Assembly (NCBI GenBank): GCA_025618425.1 | Contig: CM046835.1 | Span: forward strand, 19,189,374 to 19,253,373 | Length of the DNA stretch: 64,000 bases | Reading direction: 5' to 3' | Source of the DNA: Heliocidaris tuberculata | Lineage: Eukaryota > Echinodermata > Echinoidea > Camarodonta > Echinometridae | Shown here: positions 1-10,100 of the stretch, piece after piece | How the letters are laid out: each line of letters opens with the position of its first letter | How positions within the stretch are numbered: position 1 is the first letter of the stretch | Made by a program: the position numbers and the translations under genes | The notes under the pieces: model-generated | Seen by the model: the letters and a program-made list of their open reading frames with translations, nothing else | Told to the model about the DNA's origin: nothing | The model's database searches: none

Positions 1-204
1 AGTCAAACTTCGGAAGCGTCTTTCTGGAAGAAATACTTTTCCAGAGCCCTACTATTCTCGAGTTTCAAAAGCCATTATCTCCACCAATACTCTCTCTCTA
101 GAGTTGACCTTTATATCAAATTAACGCTTATGAAATGGAGAATAATAATCATTAATAAAGTTGAATTTCAAAAAATACGATTTCTGTCTCATTTTGAGGT
201 GACG
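1..204. other. AT-rich DNA, nothing recognised
   Basis: No reading frame, splice pair or clear repeat is visible. It leads into the satellite that follows. Confidence 0.4.
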
Positions 205-825
205 GGTCACATATTATCCATTAGTTACGCGCCAAATCAATTTCCAGTTGATAAAAAAACATTTTGCGTTGTACTTCATTAATTTCATATTTTATTTGGA
301 TTGTATATTATCCCTGAGTTAAGCGCCAAATCAATTTTCGATTCGATATATGTATTTTACAACTTAGTTCTAATTTATTTGTTGTTTCATTTGGTCAGTA
401 GATTCTTTGAAATTTATGCGCCAAACCAATTTTATATTCAACATAAACGTTTTTTGTTGAATACTTGTTTCATTTGTTGTTTTATTTGGGTTGTAGATTC
501 TCCATAAATTACGCGCCAAATCAATTTCCATTCTATAAAAAAACAATTTGCGTTGTACAATTCATTCATTTCATATTTTATTTGGGCTGTATATTATCCC
601 TAAGATAAGCGCCAAATCAATTTTGGATTGTTTAAAAACATTCTCCGTTGTATGACTTCATTCATTTGTTGTTCTATTTGGGTTGCAGATTATCCATAAG
701 TTACGCACCAAATCAATTTCCAATTCGATAAAAACATTTTGCGTTGTATCCTTCATTCATTTGTTGTTTCATTAGGGTTGAATATTATCCGTAAGTTCCA
801 CCCCAAATCAATTTTCGAATGTTTG
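205..825. repeat. ~95-bp satellite, about 6.5 copies
   Basis: The anchor word GCCAAATCAATTT (with variants) recurs at about 231, 325, 420, 515, 611, 707 and 802, a spacing of 94-96 bp. Each unit also carries a TTGCGTTGTA-like and a TTTATTTGGGTTG-like word, followed by ATTATCC. Units differ by scattered substitutions and small indels, so the array is not freshly amplified. A 68-residue open frame at 301-507 lies wholly inside the array and is not considered a gene. I cannot tell whether the array is a free satellite or the core of a larger mobile element. Confidence 0.85.
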
Positions 826-1020
826 TCAGCCCCGGCGCTGCACATAGCAGACGACAAAGCGATAATGCGATCGCGATAATTCCATTATCGCGTCTTGGCG
901 TTCGCCGAACGTGCACGCATTAAAAAAACGCACACGCACAGAAAACTGCTCGCGCGGAACTCAACTGGAGTTATGCTGTCCTTTATTTTCTTCAAACTCC
1001 TTAACCGCTAACTTGTAGAA
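826..1020. other. CpG-rich patch with a perfect palindrome
   Basis: Just after the satellite the base composition changes to CpG-rich (GCGATCGCG, TTCGCCGAACGTGC, CTCGCGCGG). At 872-892 CGCGATAAT and its exact inverse flank a 3-base spacer. The shift next to a tandem array could mark the end of a mobile element or a small regulatory island. There is no coding evidence. Confidence 0.5.
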
Positions 1021-1482
1021 TGCCGGGTAAAGTTATTTGGGGTTAATTTTATACATTCTAACTGTATACAAATTATTTTTTTGGCCTCAGAGACCCTTTA
1101 ATACATGTTGTTGAAATTACTTTGTGAGTTTATGGAAATATTAGGGTAACTTTTGTTTTTATGCAATATGAAAAGACATGCTTCTGTCGCTTCTTATATT
1201 GTAGTGTGTGTTTCTCTTGATGGTATCATCATTTTGCTGTCTGAAATGAATATATGTAACAGTCATTTTAAATCATGGATGGCTTGATGTGCCTTGGGCG
1301 ACTTCTATAGGGGTCTCTTGACAACCTTTCTAAAAAAGAGATAAGTAAAGTTTGAATGAATTATGATACCTCTTAGAGAGATTGACAAAGAAATGGAGAC
1401 TGGGATGAAGGGGAAGAGAAAGATCAATAAAATCTACATTTACTTGCATTACAGTGTATTCACATTTAGAATATCTTCTTCT
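1021..1482. other. gene-free, nothing recognised
   Basis: AT-rich sequence with only short chance frames. Confidence 0.4.
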
Positions 1483-1620
1483 GGGGAGCGTTTTATCAGG
1501 TGTCTTGTCAGTGATTTTTACCGACAACCGTTATAAGCTACTGAAATCCTTGCGTCTGATTGGCTGAGAGCAAATTTGTCGGTAAAAATCACTGATAAAA
1601 CACTTGATGAAACGCTCCCC
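1483..1620. mobile_element. MITE with 45-bp terminal inverted repeats
   Basis: The left arm (1483-1527) begins GGGGAGCGTTTTATCA and ends GATTTTTACCGACAA. The right arm (1576-1620) is its inverse, with about 4 differences in 45 positions. The 48-bp centre contains CTGATTGGCTGAGAG. The two arms would form a near-perfect hairpin, as in MITEs mobilised by another element's transposase. I could not identify a convincing target-site duplication, so the superfamily is open. Two short open frames here are products of the symmetry. Confidence 0.85.
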
Positions 1621-2818
1621 TGGAGGACAGTGCAAATCTATGTTAGAAGACCAGTTGAGTACTTTTGTTGTTGCTAGGTTGACCAAGCTATAATTGTGTC
1701 CAACCCGGCAACATGTCATGTCTGCAATAGGCATTCTGATCACTGGAATACTCAACATTGAAGTTGATGAAAACTTGGGAAAGATGCAGTAAATCTGAAT
1801 GTTTCACGGAACCGATCTATTGCTTGGGTCATTGTTCAAGGGGTAATTGACACTTTCCATTGATAATAACTAAAAAATGTCAATTGGTATCAAGCTGAAA
1901 TATGAACATTGTAAAGCTGAAAGTTGTAGAATTTTTTTGCAGGAAATATTGGGACACTTCTTTGAACAGTATTCTTGAAATTACTTTTGAAATTCAAATA
2001 GGTTTATCACATTTCAACAAAATAAATCGGAAATCAGTTTTTGTTTGATGGGTCATGGTAGTAACCAATAATTTCTGATGGTGGTTGTGAGACCAAATTG
2101 GTTAATAAGGTACCACTGCTGCCACATATCATGCAATTAACTATTCATGGAGAATAATGGTATAATAATTGAGGAGCAGATGGTTGACTTTCAATAATGT
2201 ATATTCTTGTTATTCTAAGTCTCCTTGATACCAACTGATAGAAGATCACTCACGAATAGAAAATCAGAAAGGTCACAGTGGCCTATTGCTTAGAGCTGTT
2301 CTCGAAGATTTTCTTTTTTATGCTATTATGTTCAACGACAGGCATTAGATCAAAACACTCAAGAAAAGTTAAGCGCCAGTTTATTTTGATTGCCCATCCA
2401 AGAAAAATATTAACATTTTTGCCATCATTTCAATAAGAAGAACATCAAATGAAATCATGGTGATGGTTTTTCTGATTTGATCATTTTAATCATCAAATAT
2501 AGAATTTATGAGCTTTTATTTTCTTCTCTTGACATGAAGCAACTTAAGTTGACCTTTAAATTGCTCTGTTGATTTACAGCTGTTACAGTTACTGTAGTTG
2601 TAGTTAGTCCTTGCTTTCATACCAGGAGAGGAAAGAAATTATTCATGGGGGCTTTAATAATTTAGTATTATTGCTACCTCTTGCTTTTCTTAGAGTTCAT
2701 GTTTTTAGAATTTGTTTGGCTCAGAATAAGTAGCTGAAAGTAGAAGGTGGCTGTGAAAAATCTGAGTCTGACTAACAGATTGCAGCATAAAATGTATTGC
2801 AAGCTCATGAGAAGTGTA
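1621..2818. other. gene-free, nothing recognised
   Basis: AT-rich, with no long frame, splice-site pair or clear repeat. It ends at the TA that flanks the large element. Confidence 0.4.
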
Positions 2819-2834
2819 CACTCTAAAAAATTTT

Positions 2835-3245
2835 TTAACCAACTCGGCAAAATTTTAACCAACAGTTGGTTTCCAGGTGAACCTATCAACTCTTGGTTAA
2901 AACATTAACCAACCCTAGTTGGTTAATGTTTTAACCAACTATTAGTGAAAACTTTAACTAATTATTTGCTAAAAAATTTTAACCAACTTTAGTTAGTTAA
3001 AAATTTAACCAACTATTTACTAAAATTTTAACCAATCATTTGTTAATCAACCAAGTTGGTTACAATTATAACCAACTGTTTATTAAAATTTTAACTAATC
3101 ATTTTTAACCAACCCTAGTTGGTTACAATTATAACCAACTATTTATTAAAACTTTAACCTAGTTGGTTACAATTATAACCAACTATTTATTAAAACTTAA
3201 TAAATTATTTGTTAATTTTAACCAACCATGGTTGTTGGTTAAAAT
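2835..3245. repeat. left subterminal AACCAAC array
   Basis: About a dozen AACCAAC or GTTGGTT words occur in ~400 bp, several as near-palindromes such as AACCAACCCTAGTTGGTTAA, separated by TATTTATTAAAATTTT-like spacers. The same vocabulary returns, more sparsely, at the other end of the element (12918-13102). Such arrays near transposon ends commonly bind the transposase; that role here is inferred. Confidence 0.8.
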
Positions 3246-3990
3246 ATCAATCTGCACACAATTTGCACTCAGTCATGAAAGAAAAAAATGAGACAGTTCT
3301 TAAGCAAAGTTCCCATTTGAATTGTGTATTTATTTTCAACTAACAGTGTAAAACTGTTCAACAGCACAAAAATTCAAAGCTTAAATAACAAATATGCTTC
3401 ACATCTGATACAGCAGACAGCATTTAAAAATAACATTTGTCTTGCTCCATGATAACGAGTAAGCACACTCAAGTAAAGTATCCATTTGCTAACAATTATT
3501 TCCTTCTTAAAAATGAAAAATGTGGCTTAATTCATATTGTTTCAATATTCTAAATAAACTTCTATCAGTTCGGTTCATTTTTTCCCCCTCCACAACAACA
3601 ACAAAAACAAATGCATGTACATGTGATCAAAATCATTTAAGGCAAGTACATTAAAAAAAAAAGTACATTACAAAATACAAACATAAGTTATAAGGGAATT
3701 ACAATGAAATTTACATTTGTAAAGTATATCAAAAGAGAATGAAATCGGAATAAATTATTATTGTGGAGGGAGCCAACAGGTAGACAAAAAAAAAAAAAAA
3801 AAAAAAACTTTATACATTGGCACCCAACATATAATTGAAAATAAAAATCATGCTTATAGATGATTAAAGCCTTGGTGTAACAATATTAAATATTAAATTT
3901 CATCTTTAATTAAATAATTGAATTAAAGGAAATATAAATATAAAAGTCAGCAAAAGCATACATGTATGATATATAGACATACATTGTAGT
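3246..3990. other. gene-free interior of the large element
   Basis: AT-rich, with an A-run at about 3787-3808. The part next to 3991 is probably the 3' untranslated tail of the LINE remnant that follows. No reading frame is supported. Confidence 0.4.
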
Positions 3991-4144
3991 TTAATCTATT
4001 TCTAATTTTCTACTATTAGCCAATTTGGACCTATCTATCAGGTATTTTTTTAGATTATGTTTAAATGAAAGGAGCAACACTGAGTTTTTAAAAATTTCTT
4101 TTGGTAAAGAACTCCATAGTTTAGGGCTGGTGAATATAGAGTAT
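3991..4144 (-). pseudogene. non-LTR retrotransposon fragment, reverse-transcriptase C-terminal tail
   Basis: On the minus strand about 50 codons run open to a TAA whose complement is at 3991-3993. The peptide contains SPKLWSSLPKEIFKN followed by SFKHNLKKYLI. This is the typical C-terminal signature of LINE reverse transcriptases (a P-x-LW-x-SLP motif, then a basic SFK-x-LK-x-YL tail). Only the last exon-free tail remains and everything upstream (towards 4145 and beyond) is lost, as expected for 5'-truncated retrotransposition. It lies inside the 10.3-kb element and is presumably a later insertion. The clade is not assignable from so short a piece. Confidence 0.7.
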
Positions 4145-5492
4145 TATTACCTATACAAGGCATTTTAGCTGCCAAATAAAAAGCCGTATTTTGCGCGCTA
4201 CTCCGAATCCGTAACCGGAGCGGGCAATATTTGCCATATTGCCTTCTTCCGGGTTTTCCCCCATAAACGACTGTACTAAAAGAGAGGGCAACAATTTGCC
4301 ATATTCCGCCCTTTCTACTTGTCAGTGCGCTTTAATTATCAAAGTGCATCTACGCGCAGTATTGTGTAATAATTAAATATATCCATGAATTCATAAATTT
4401 TTGATAACTATTAACACAAATAATTGTTTTAAAACTTAACATGAAAGTAAGTATCAAAGAATTAGCATTTCTTACACAATTGCACCTCACTTTCAGGGAG
4501 CTTTCTGTTTCAGTAACTACTGAAATCAACTGGCTTGAGCTAGCTAGCTAGCACTTAGCATAAGTAAAAGCGCAATTAATGCATGGTGGGAAACAGAATG
4601 AAGGTAGCATCTTTTGCTTGCATGTTACAGATCAGTGCTGAAAATTGGGATCTCAGCAATTCAACATAGCTCCCTTGGGCCTAGAAATAAATTTTTTTTC
4701 TTCAGTGAATTCTCGTGGAAAAAAAAAATCACCCTGGTGGGAGATGATGAATAGATTACCCCCAAACACAAGAACTGAGCAATTGGACACCCTTACTATT
4801 TCTTCACTATTTTAAAGAGTATTACAAAGAAATTTAACAAGTGAATTTAATATGAACATTTGACATCCTTTCACATGTAAAATAGAATTCAAAGTTCTAC
4901 CACAGATATATGAGATTATTAGATAATGGTAAATAAAGTAATCTTACATAAAGATAATCTGTTATATCAAAATACCCAATACTTTTCATTTTAAATGCAA
5001 AATGAAATCCGTCATTGAGTTCATACGTCACAGAGCTTACTTTTAAGTCGAGGCAACATTTTAGTCACTTTGACATCTTATGGAGCTCATAGCTGTTTGA
5101 GAAGATATTTTCAAGACCTAATATTTTCAGCTTTCAAATGATACATGTATTTTCTTAGATTCAATGCATAAAATTATCTAAGAAATTTGAAAGTGGACCT
5201 TGAAAAACTCCTTTAATATCTGTACAGGTCAAATATCTTCACTAAAAATTTGTGAAAACTTGTGAAAACTTGTAAAAACTTGTGAAAGATTAAATCACAA
5301 TCAATCTCATATGAGATCAAATCATAGGTCAATGCCTATTGTGCCTATGAGCTACGTATACATAATAGTAGTCTTGACATCTGAACCTAGAAAAGTTATA
5401 TAGCCAACAGTCACAGCCCTTTGTCCTCCTTACTGAAGGAAGCAGATGGAATCCGCTTCAATCTTTTTCAGTGGTCGAGCACAAGGAAGTGT
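4145..5492. other. gene-free interior of the large element
   Basis: 4170-4330 is relatively CpG-rich and has repeated GGCAAnATTTGCCATATT words. The stretch 5372-5412 resembles the start of the inverted-repeat element at 5493 (CTTGACAT, CCTAGAAAAGTTAT, ATAGCCAACAGT), suggesting a partial duplication of that end. No gene is seen. Confidence 0.4.
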
Positions 5493-7064
5493 CTTGACAT
5501 TCCTATATAGCCAACAGTGTAACCTAGAAAAGTTATTTCTGTTGAAGTTTTTTTGTTGATTCGTGATCGTAAGTGTTCAAAGATCAATTTTAGCTTTGTT
5601 TCCCAAGAGGCAACCTTGAGCCATTTGCATAATTTGCATAAATATAACAGCGACTATTGGTTTACAGATTATGCAGCCCAAGACATATTACTCAATATGT
5701 ACAAAGGGATTTACATACCACAATATAATACAAATCTCGACCAGTGTTGTTTATCTTGAGTAATGATCCTGTGCTACGACGAGCGAATTAAATATCAGAA
5801 AATGATATTAGATCTGCTGAGGGATTTTGCGGGGAATAGAATCCACTTTCGTCACCTTTTGGAAGTGTGAGATCAGTTTTAGGTACTAAAGGTCAAGTGA
5901 AGGTCAGAATCGTTATAGTTAACAAGTTTTGACATTTATTTGTTGGGTTGATCAAACGGGAAAAGAAAAGAATTAAAGCAGGAAAGTATCACAGATTGAT
6001 CTGAACATCTCTCTAAAATCCCATTCTTTGTGTCCTGATAATGAGTTATGATATTAAAAATTCTACCTTTCTGACCCAGCATAATTATCGAACTATGACT
6101 TAAACCTGACTTTCAATTTGTGACTTCCATCCTAAATTGAAAAGAGAACGCTATCAGAGGAACATAAGATCCACAAACCCGTCATAAATGTACTATATAT
6201 AAGTAGGCCTACGCGGATGTAAAAAATCAACTATAGCAGTAGTTTCACCTTGTAACACCCCCTTGTGATTGTTATTGACTGAAAATTTATATTAAAGGAG
6301 AATGAAACCCTGGGAAAAATCAATTTCAATGAAAAGAGAGGATAGAGAGAAGCAATTTCAAAAAAGTTCCATCAAAATCGGTTACAAAATGCGAAAGTTA
6401 TGAAAGTTTGAAAAGTCTCAATTTACTTTCTATGGCGATCCTCAAATTGGCAATGTTGCTTCAAAGTGACAGGTTTAGTAGTACAACTCTCCATATGTTT
6501 TGTACACAAAATTTCATATTTTCCCCATTCTCTCTCAAGGTGCAGCTTGTCTCCTATGTATTTGACACAACATATGTTAAGTTCACAAAAAGACAAGCAG
6601 CATCTTTAGAGATAATGGAGAAAAATAAAAATATGAAAAACATATTGAGAGTTGTACTACTAAAGCCTGCCATTTTGAAGCAACATTGCTAATTTGAGGA
6701 TCGCCATTAAGACTTTTCAAACTTTCATAACTTTCTCATTTCGTAACCGATTTTGATGGAACTTTTTAAAAATTGCTTCTCTCTATCCTCTCTTTTCATT
6801 AAAATAGATATTTCCCAGAGTTTCATTCTCCTTTAAACAAAATAAACACTGTTAGAGATTGGTATCATATTGCAGTACATAGGTTCCTTCACAAATTTTG
6901 CATAAACTGAAACCAGCGATCACTTTTACATTTATGCAAATTATGCAAATTTGCTCAAGGTTGCCCCTTGGGCAACAAAGCTGAAATTGCTCACTGACCA
7001 CTTATGATTACAAATTAAAGAAAAAACTTCAACAGAACACTTTTGGCTATATAGGAATGTCAAG
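5493..7064. mobile_element. long-TIR DNA element, 1.57 kb, non-autonomous
   Basis: 5493-5670 and the inverse of 6905-7064 are homologous along most of their length. Both start CTTGACATTCCTATATAGCC and share CTGTTGAAGTTTTTT, CAACCTTGAGC and ATTTGCATAATTTGCATAAAT. The arms of ~165 bp enclose about 1.2 kb without a transposase frame, so this is a deletion derivative or an old non-autonomous element. A second foldback element (6296-6832) sits inside it. No target duplication was found. Confidence 0.7.
6296..6832. mobile_element. foldback MITE with TTAA target duplication
   Basis: The whole 537-bp element is close to one long inverted repeat centred near 6564. The left end AGGAGAATGAAACCCTGGG is matched by the inverse of the right end, and matching continues inward through GGCGATCCTCAAATTGGCAA and on to the centre. 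TTAA lies directly outside both ends (6292-6295 and 6833-6836), which fits the TTAA target preference of piggyBac and Kolobok transposases. The AGG start does not fit the usual CCY start of piggyBac. The 94-residue frame at 6408-6692 is a by-product of the palindrome. Confidence 0.8.
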
Positions 7065-7129
7065 CCGACTATAACCTGGTCTTAAAACTTGCTTCGATAA
7101 CAACAAATAACAACAAATAAATAACTGCA

Positions 7130-10100
7130 TTACTGTTGGCTCAGCCAATTGCGAAACCGGAGGACGGATGCTGCAGTTACAGATCCTCCTAGTTTGTACA
7201 CGAGACCCTCTAGAAACTGCCACACTGCCATGCAGTGTGGCTGGTAGTCAACATCCAGAACAAATATCATCTTGAAGACAATATCTACAGCCGCTTGTAC
7301 ACTCTTGCATGGCACTACCCTGTGCTCCACCACAGCAAAAGATTGCAGTGGCTTCCATCTGGTTCCTCCAATAAGGAGGACGAAGGGCTGTGACTGTGGA
7401 TGTTCGGTGTTAACGATGCTGGATGTATAAAACTCCACACTGGTTCCTTCCTGTAAGCAAACAAGTTTAAAAAGTAATGTACACCTTGCAACCAATCTCA
7501 CCAAAAAAATAATTGTTTTGTTACATTATTCAGCTTTTTTACCATATCAATTTTGCAATAACTCTACCAAACTAGGAGCTGGGGTCATGAAGGTCACGTC
7601 ATAACCCTAATAGAGCGGTTGAGGCATAATGCCCCCCCCCCCCTTGACCTTTCGTGTGATAAATTCGCCAACGAAAAAGCTCTCGCCACGACATTTCAAA
7701 ATTGCTAAAAAACAGGATTTCCTGTATAATTTCAAAACAAACTGTTTTCTGAAAAAAATTCATAAAATGCATGATTATTTTTGCTTTTACAGATTAAAAT
7801 CAAATTCTAAAAGTCTGATTTCATGCATAAATTAATGACATAAAAGTATTTTAGAAAATTTAACTATACAATTTCGTAAATTCTGCTGCGGGTGACATGT
7901 TTGCCGATTTTCGTTGCCTTCGGACAGTCGACGGCTGAGATCTCAGGGGTACCATAATGCCCCCCCCCCATAGCATAGACCAAAATAGCCCAGCTCTTTT
8001 AGGGTTAAAGCTGAAGGCCTCTTCTAGAAGTCCTTGAAATACAAAGATAGAGATATGGCATTTTATATACCGCATGTCTAGATTCTAGGCCTCTGATTGG
8101 TCAAATTTGCGGGCATGAAATTCACTACGGACTGCCGGGCGGTATGGTGAAAACTATTGACCTAGCATAGTTCTGCCCGCGCATACAATACAAATTTATG
8201 CATGACCTAAACCACAAAATGACTTGGGGGAGGGGGAATAAGGGCCCAGACAATTTTGTTACGCAATGCGAACATGCCACACCACTTTCTGACATATCAA
8301 AAGGGAAAAAATGAAGATTTTCAAGAAAATAACAATAGATTTGTGTTCTTTACTTGAATTTCGACAAAAGCCCTGTCTTTTTAGGGTGAAAGAGTTGTGA
8401 ACCGCAGGCATCGAGTACAAATTAACTTTTTGAATTATCCACTTTTAGGAATAAACTCTGACTCACCACTTTCCAGTCAATGAAGGACCTTAAAGCCTGC
8501 TCAGGTGTGCATCTCCCTCTCATAGTTTTGTTGCGCCCACTAAACAGGAATGGCAGCAAGTTCAAGGCCAAACCCTGCTGTTCATCTAAGGAAAAATGAT
8601 ATTAGAAGACATGTAAAAGACATCACAGAGCTTATGTTTGCCAATTCTGTCATGTTAAAAACTAATTTATTACACACAAATAAGTGAATTGTGACATAAC
8701 ATAAACAATCCTTTACTAAAGATGGTTCCTGTAAGGTCTGAACGTTCCAATAATTTTAAGTCAGCTGACTCAGCTCATTTCTCACTATGATTGTTCACAT
8801 CCGAATCATCTTCACATGCAAAGACTGGTCATTGTGCATTTCAAATACAGGGTATCTTCTGTCTTTTCCTCAAAGATTATATTTGTACAGTGAAATTATT
8901 AATTGTCAGTAAGAGGTCATAACAATTTTCACAATATGGACTGACCTTGCAAAAACCAAAACCTACATCATCTAGATGACTAATTGGGTTATCCATGAAG
9001 AACATTTATGATGCATCTGCAAACATATCTCTACAAATAGACATTTTCTATTCTGCTTATTTTTTTCCAAATTACCTACTTTGACATGTAGGGGGTTCTG
9101 CCCAATGACCCAGTGTGGACACAGGTCCCCCATTCAAACAAACACTTTCTCTTCCCTTCTTTCCTGATGGATTTATGTATTTTAAACAGCAGTCAAAACA
9201 TGGAAAATTAAAATTAATGACTTCTTTTTGATGAGTAATGGCTTCTGTAAAATATCAAGAGGAATGAAAGAATGCCACAACATGTATCAGCTTTTTTTTT
9301 TTTTTCATCACTATTAATTCTGAGGAGAAATTAGAGAGAAACTTACTTAGTTTTTCATGTAAGATTTTATTGTAATCCTTTTGAATTTGTTGGAAACCAT
9401 AAAACCAGTTATGGACATGCAGAGAGAAGTAAAATGACTGAATAGTTTTTGTAGCCACATGAGCTGGAAATTAAACATCACAAATCCTAAAATAAAATAC
9501 TTGTTTCCACCATGGCAGAAACTGATTACGAGTACGTATATGGATTATGTAAGGAAAATAGGGTGGATGCACAAACTGTACAGGAAAACATGATAAACAG
9601 GAAAACAAAATGTTACCTTCTGGAAGGTCAGCAATTTCAACTCCGCACCCAAGCTTCTCCATCCAATTTCGTGGGACTTCCACATTCCTGACATAATCAA
9701 GAATTTTCTGTGTCATCTTTGGCCATTCGACGAGAAAGCGTTTTGAAGCGTCTTTGGAAATAGTGAGTTCGAAGTCTTGCTCCACCTGCAGCAAGAAACA
9801 TGTAAAAGATAACTTGTTTTGATGATATTGGTCGATATCCTTCATAAATGGCACTAAAAATGAGACTGCACCTAGCTATGAAGCTTCAAGAATAACCATT
9901 AAAACAGTACTTGATATATCCCATTCAGGAGTTTGAACAATGAGACTACCCCAAAACATTACATCTCCTGCACATCATAAGAAGTAAAACTTACTATCTC
10001 GGGCTGCAGCAAATGGGGATATTGGGCAAGAATCTCCAGCACACTTGCTTTAGAAGTTCGTATCCATGCATGCCTGTTTTTTGCTGTTTGTTTCATCAAA

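Noticed and set aside
301..507. 68-codon frame
   Set aside because: Inside the 95-bp satellite; composition follows the repeat.
6408..6692. 94-codon plus frame
   Set aside because: It lies entirely within the palindromic MITE 6296-6832.
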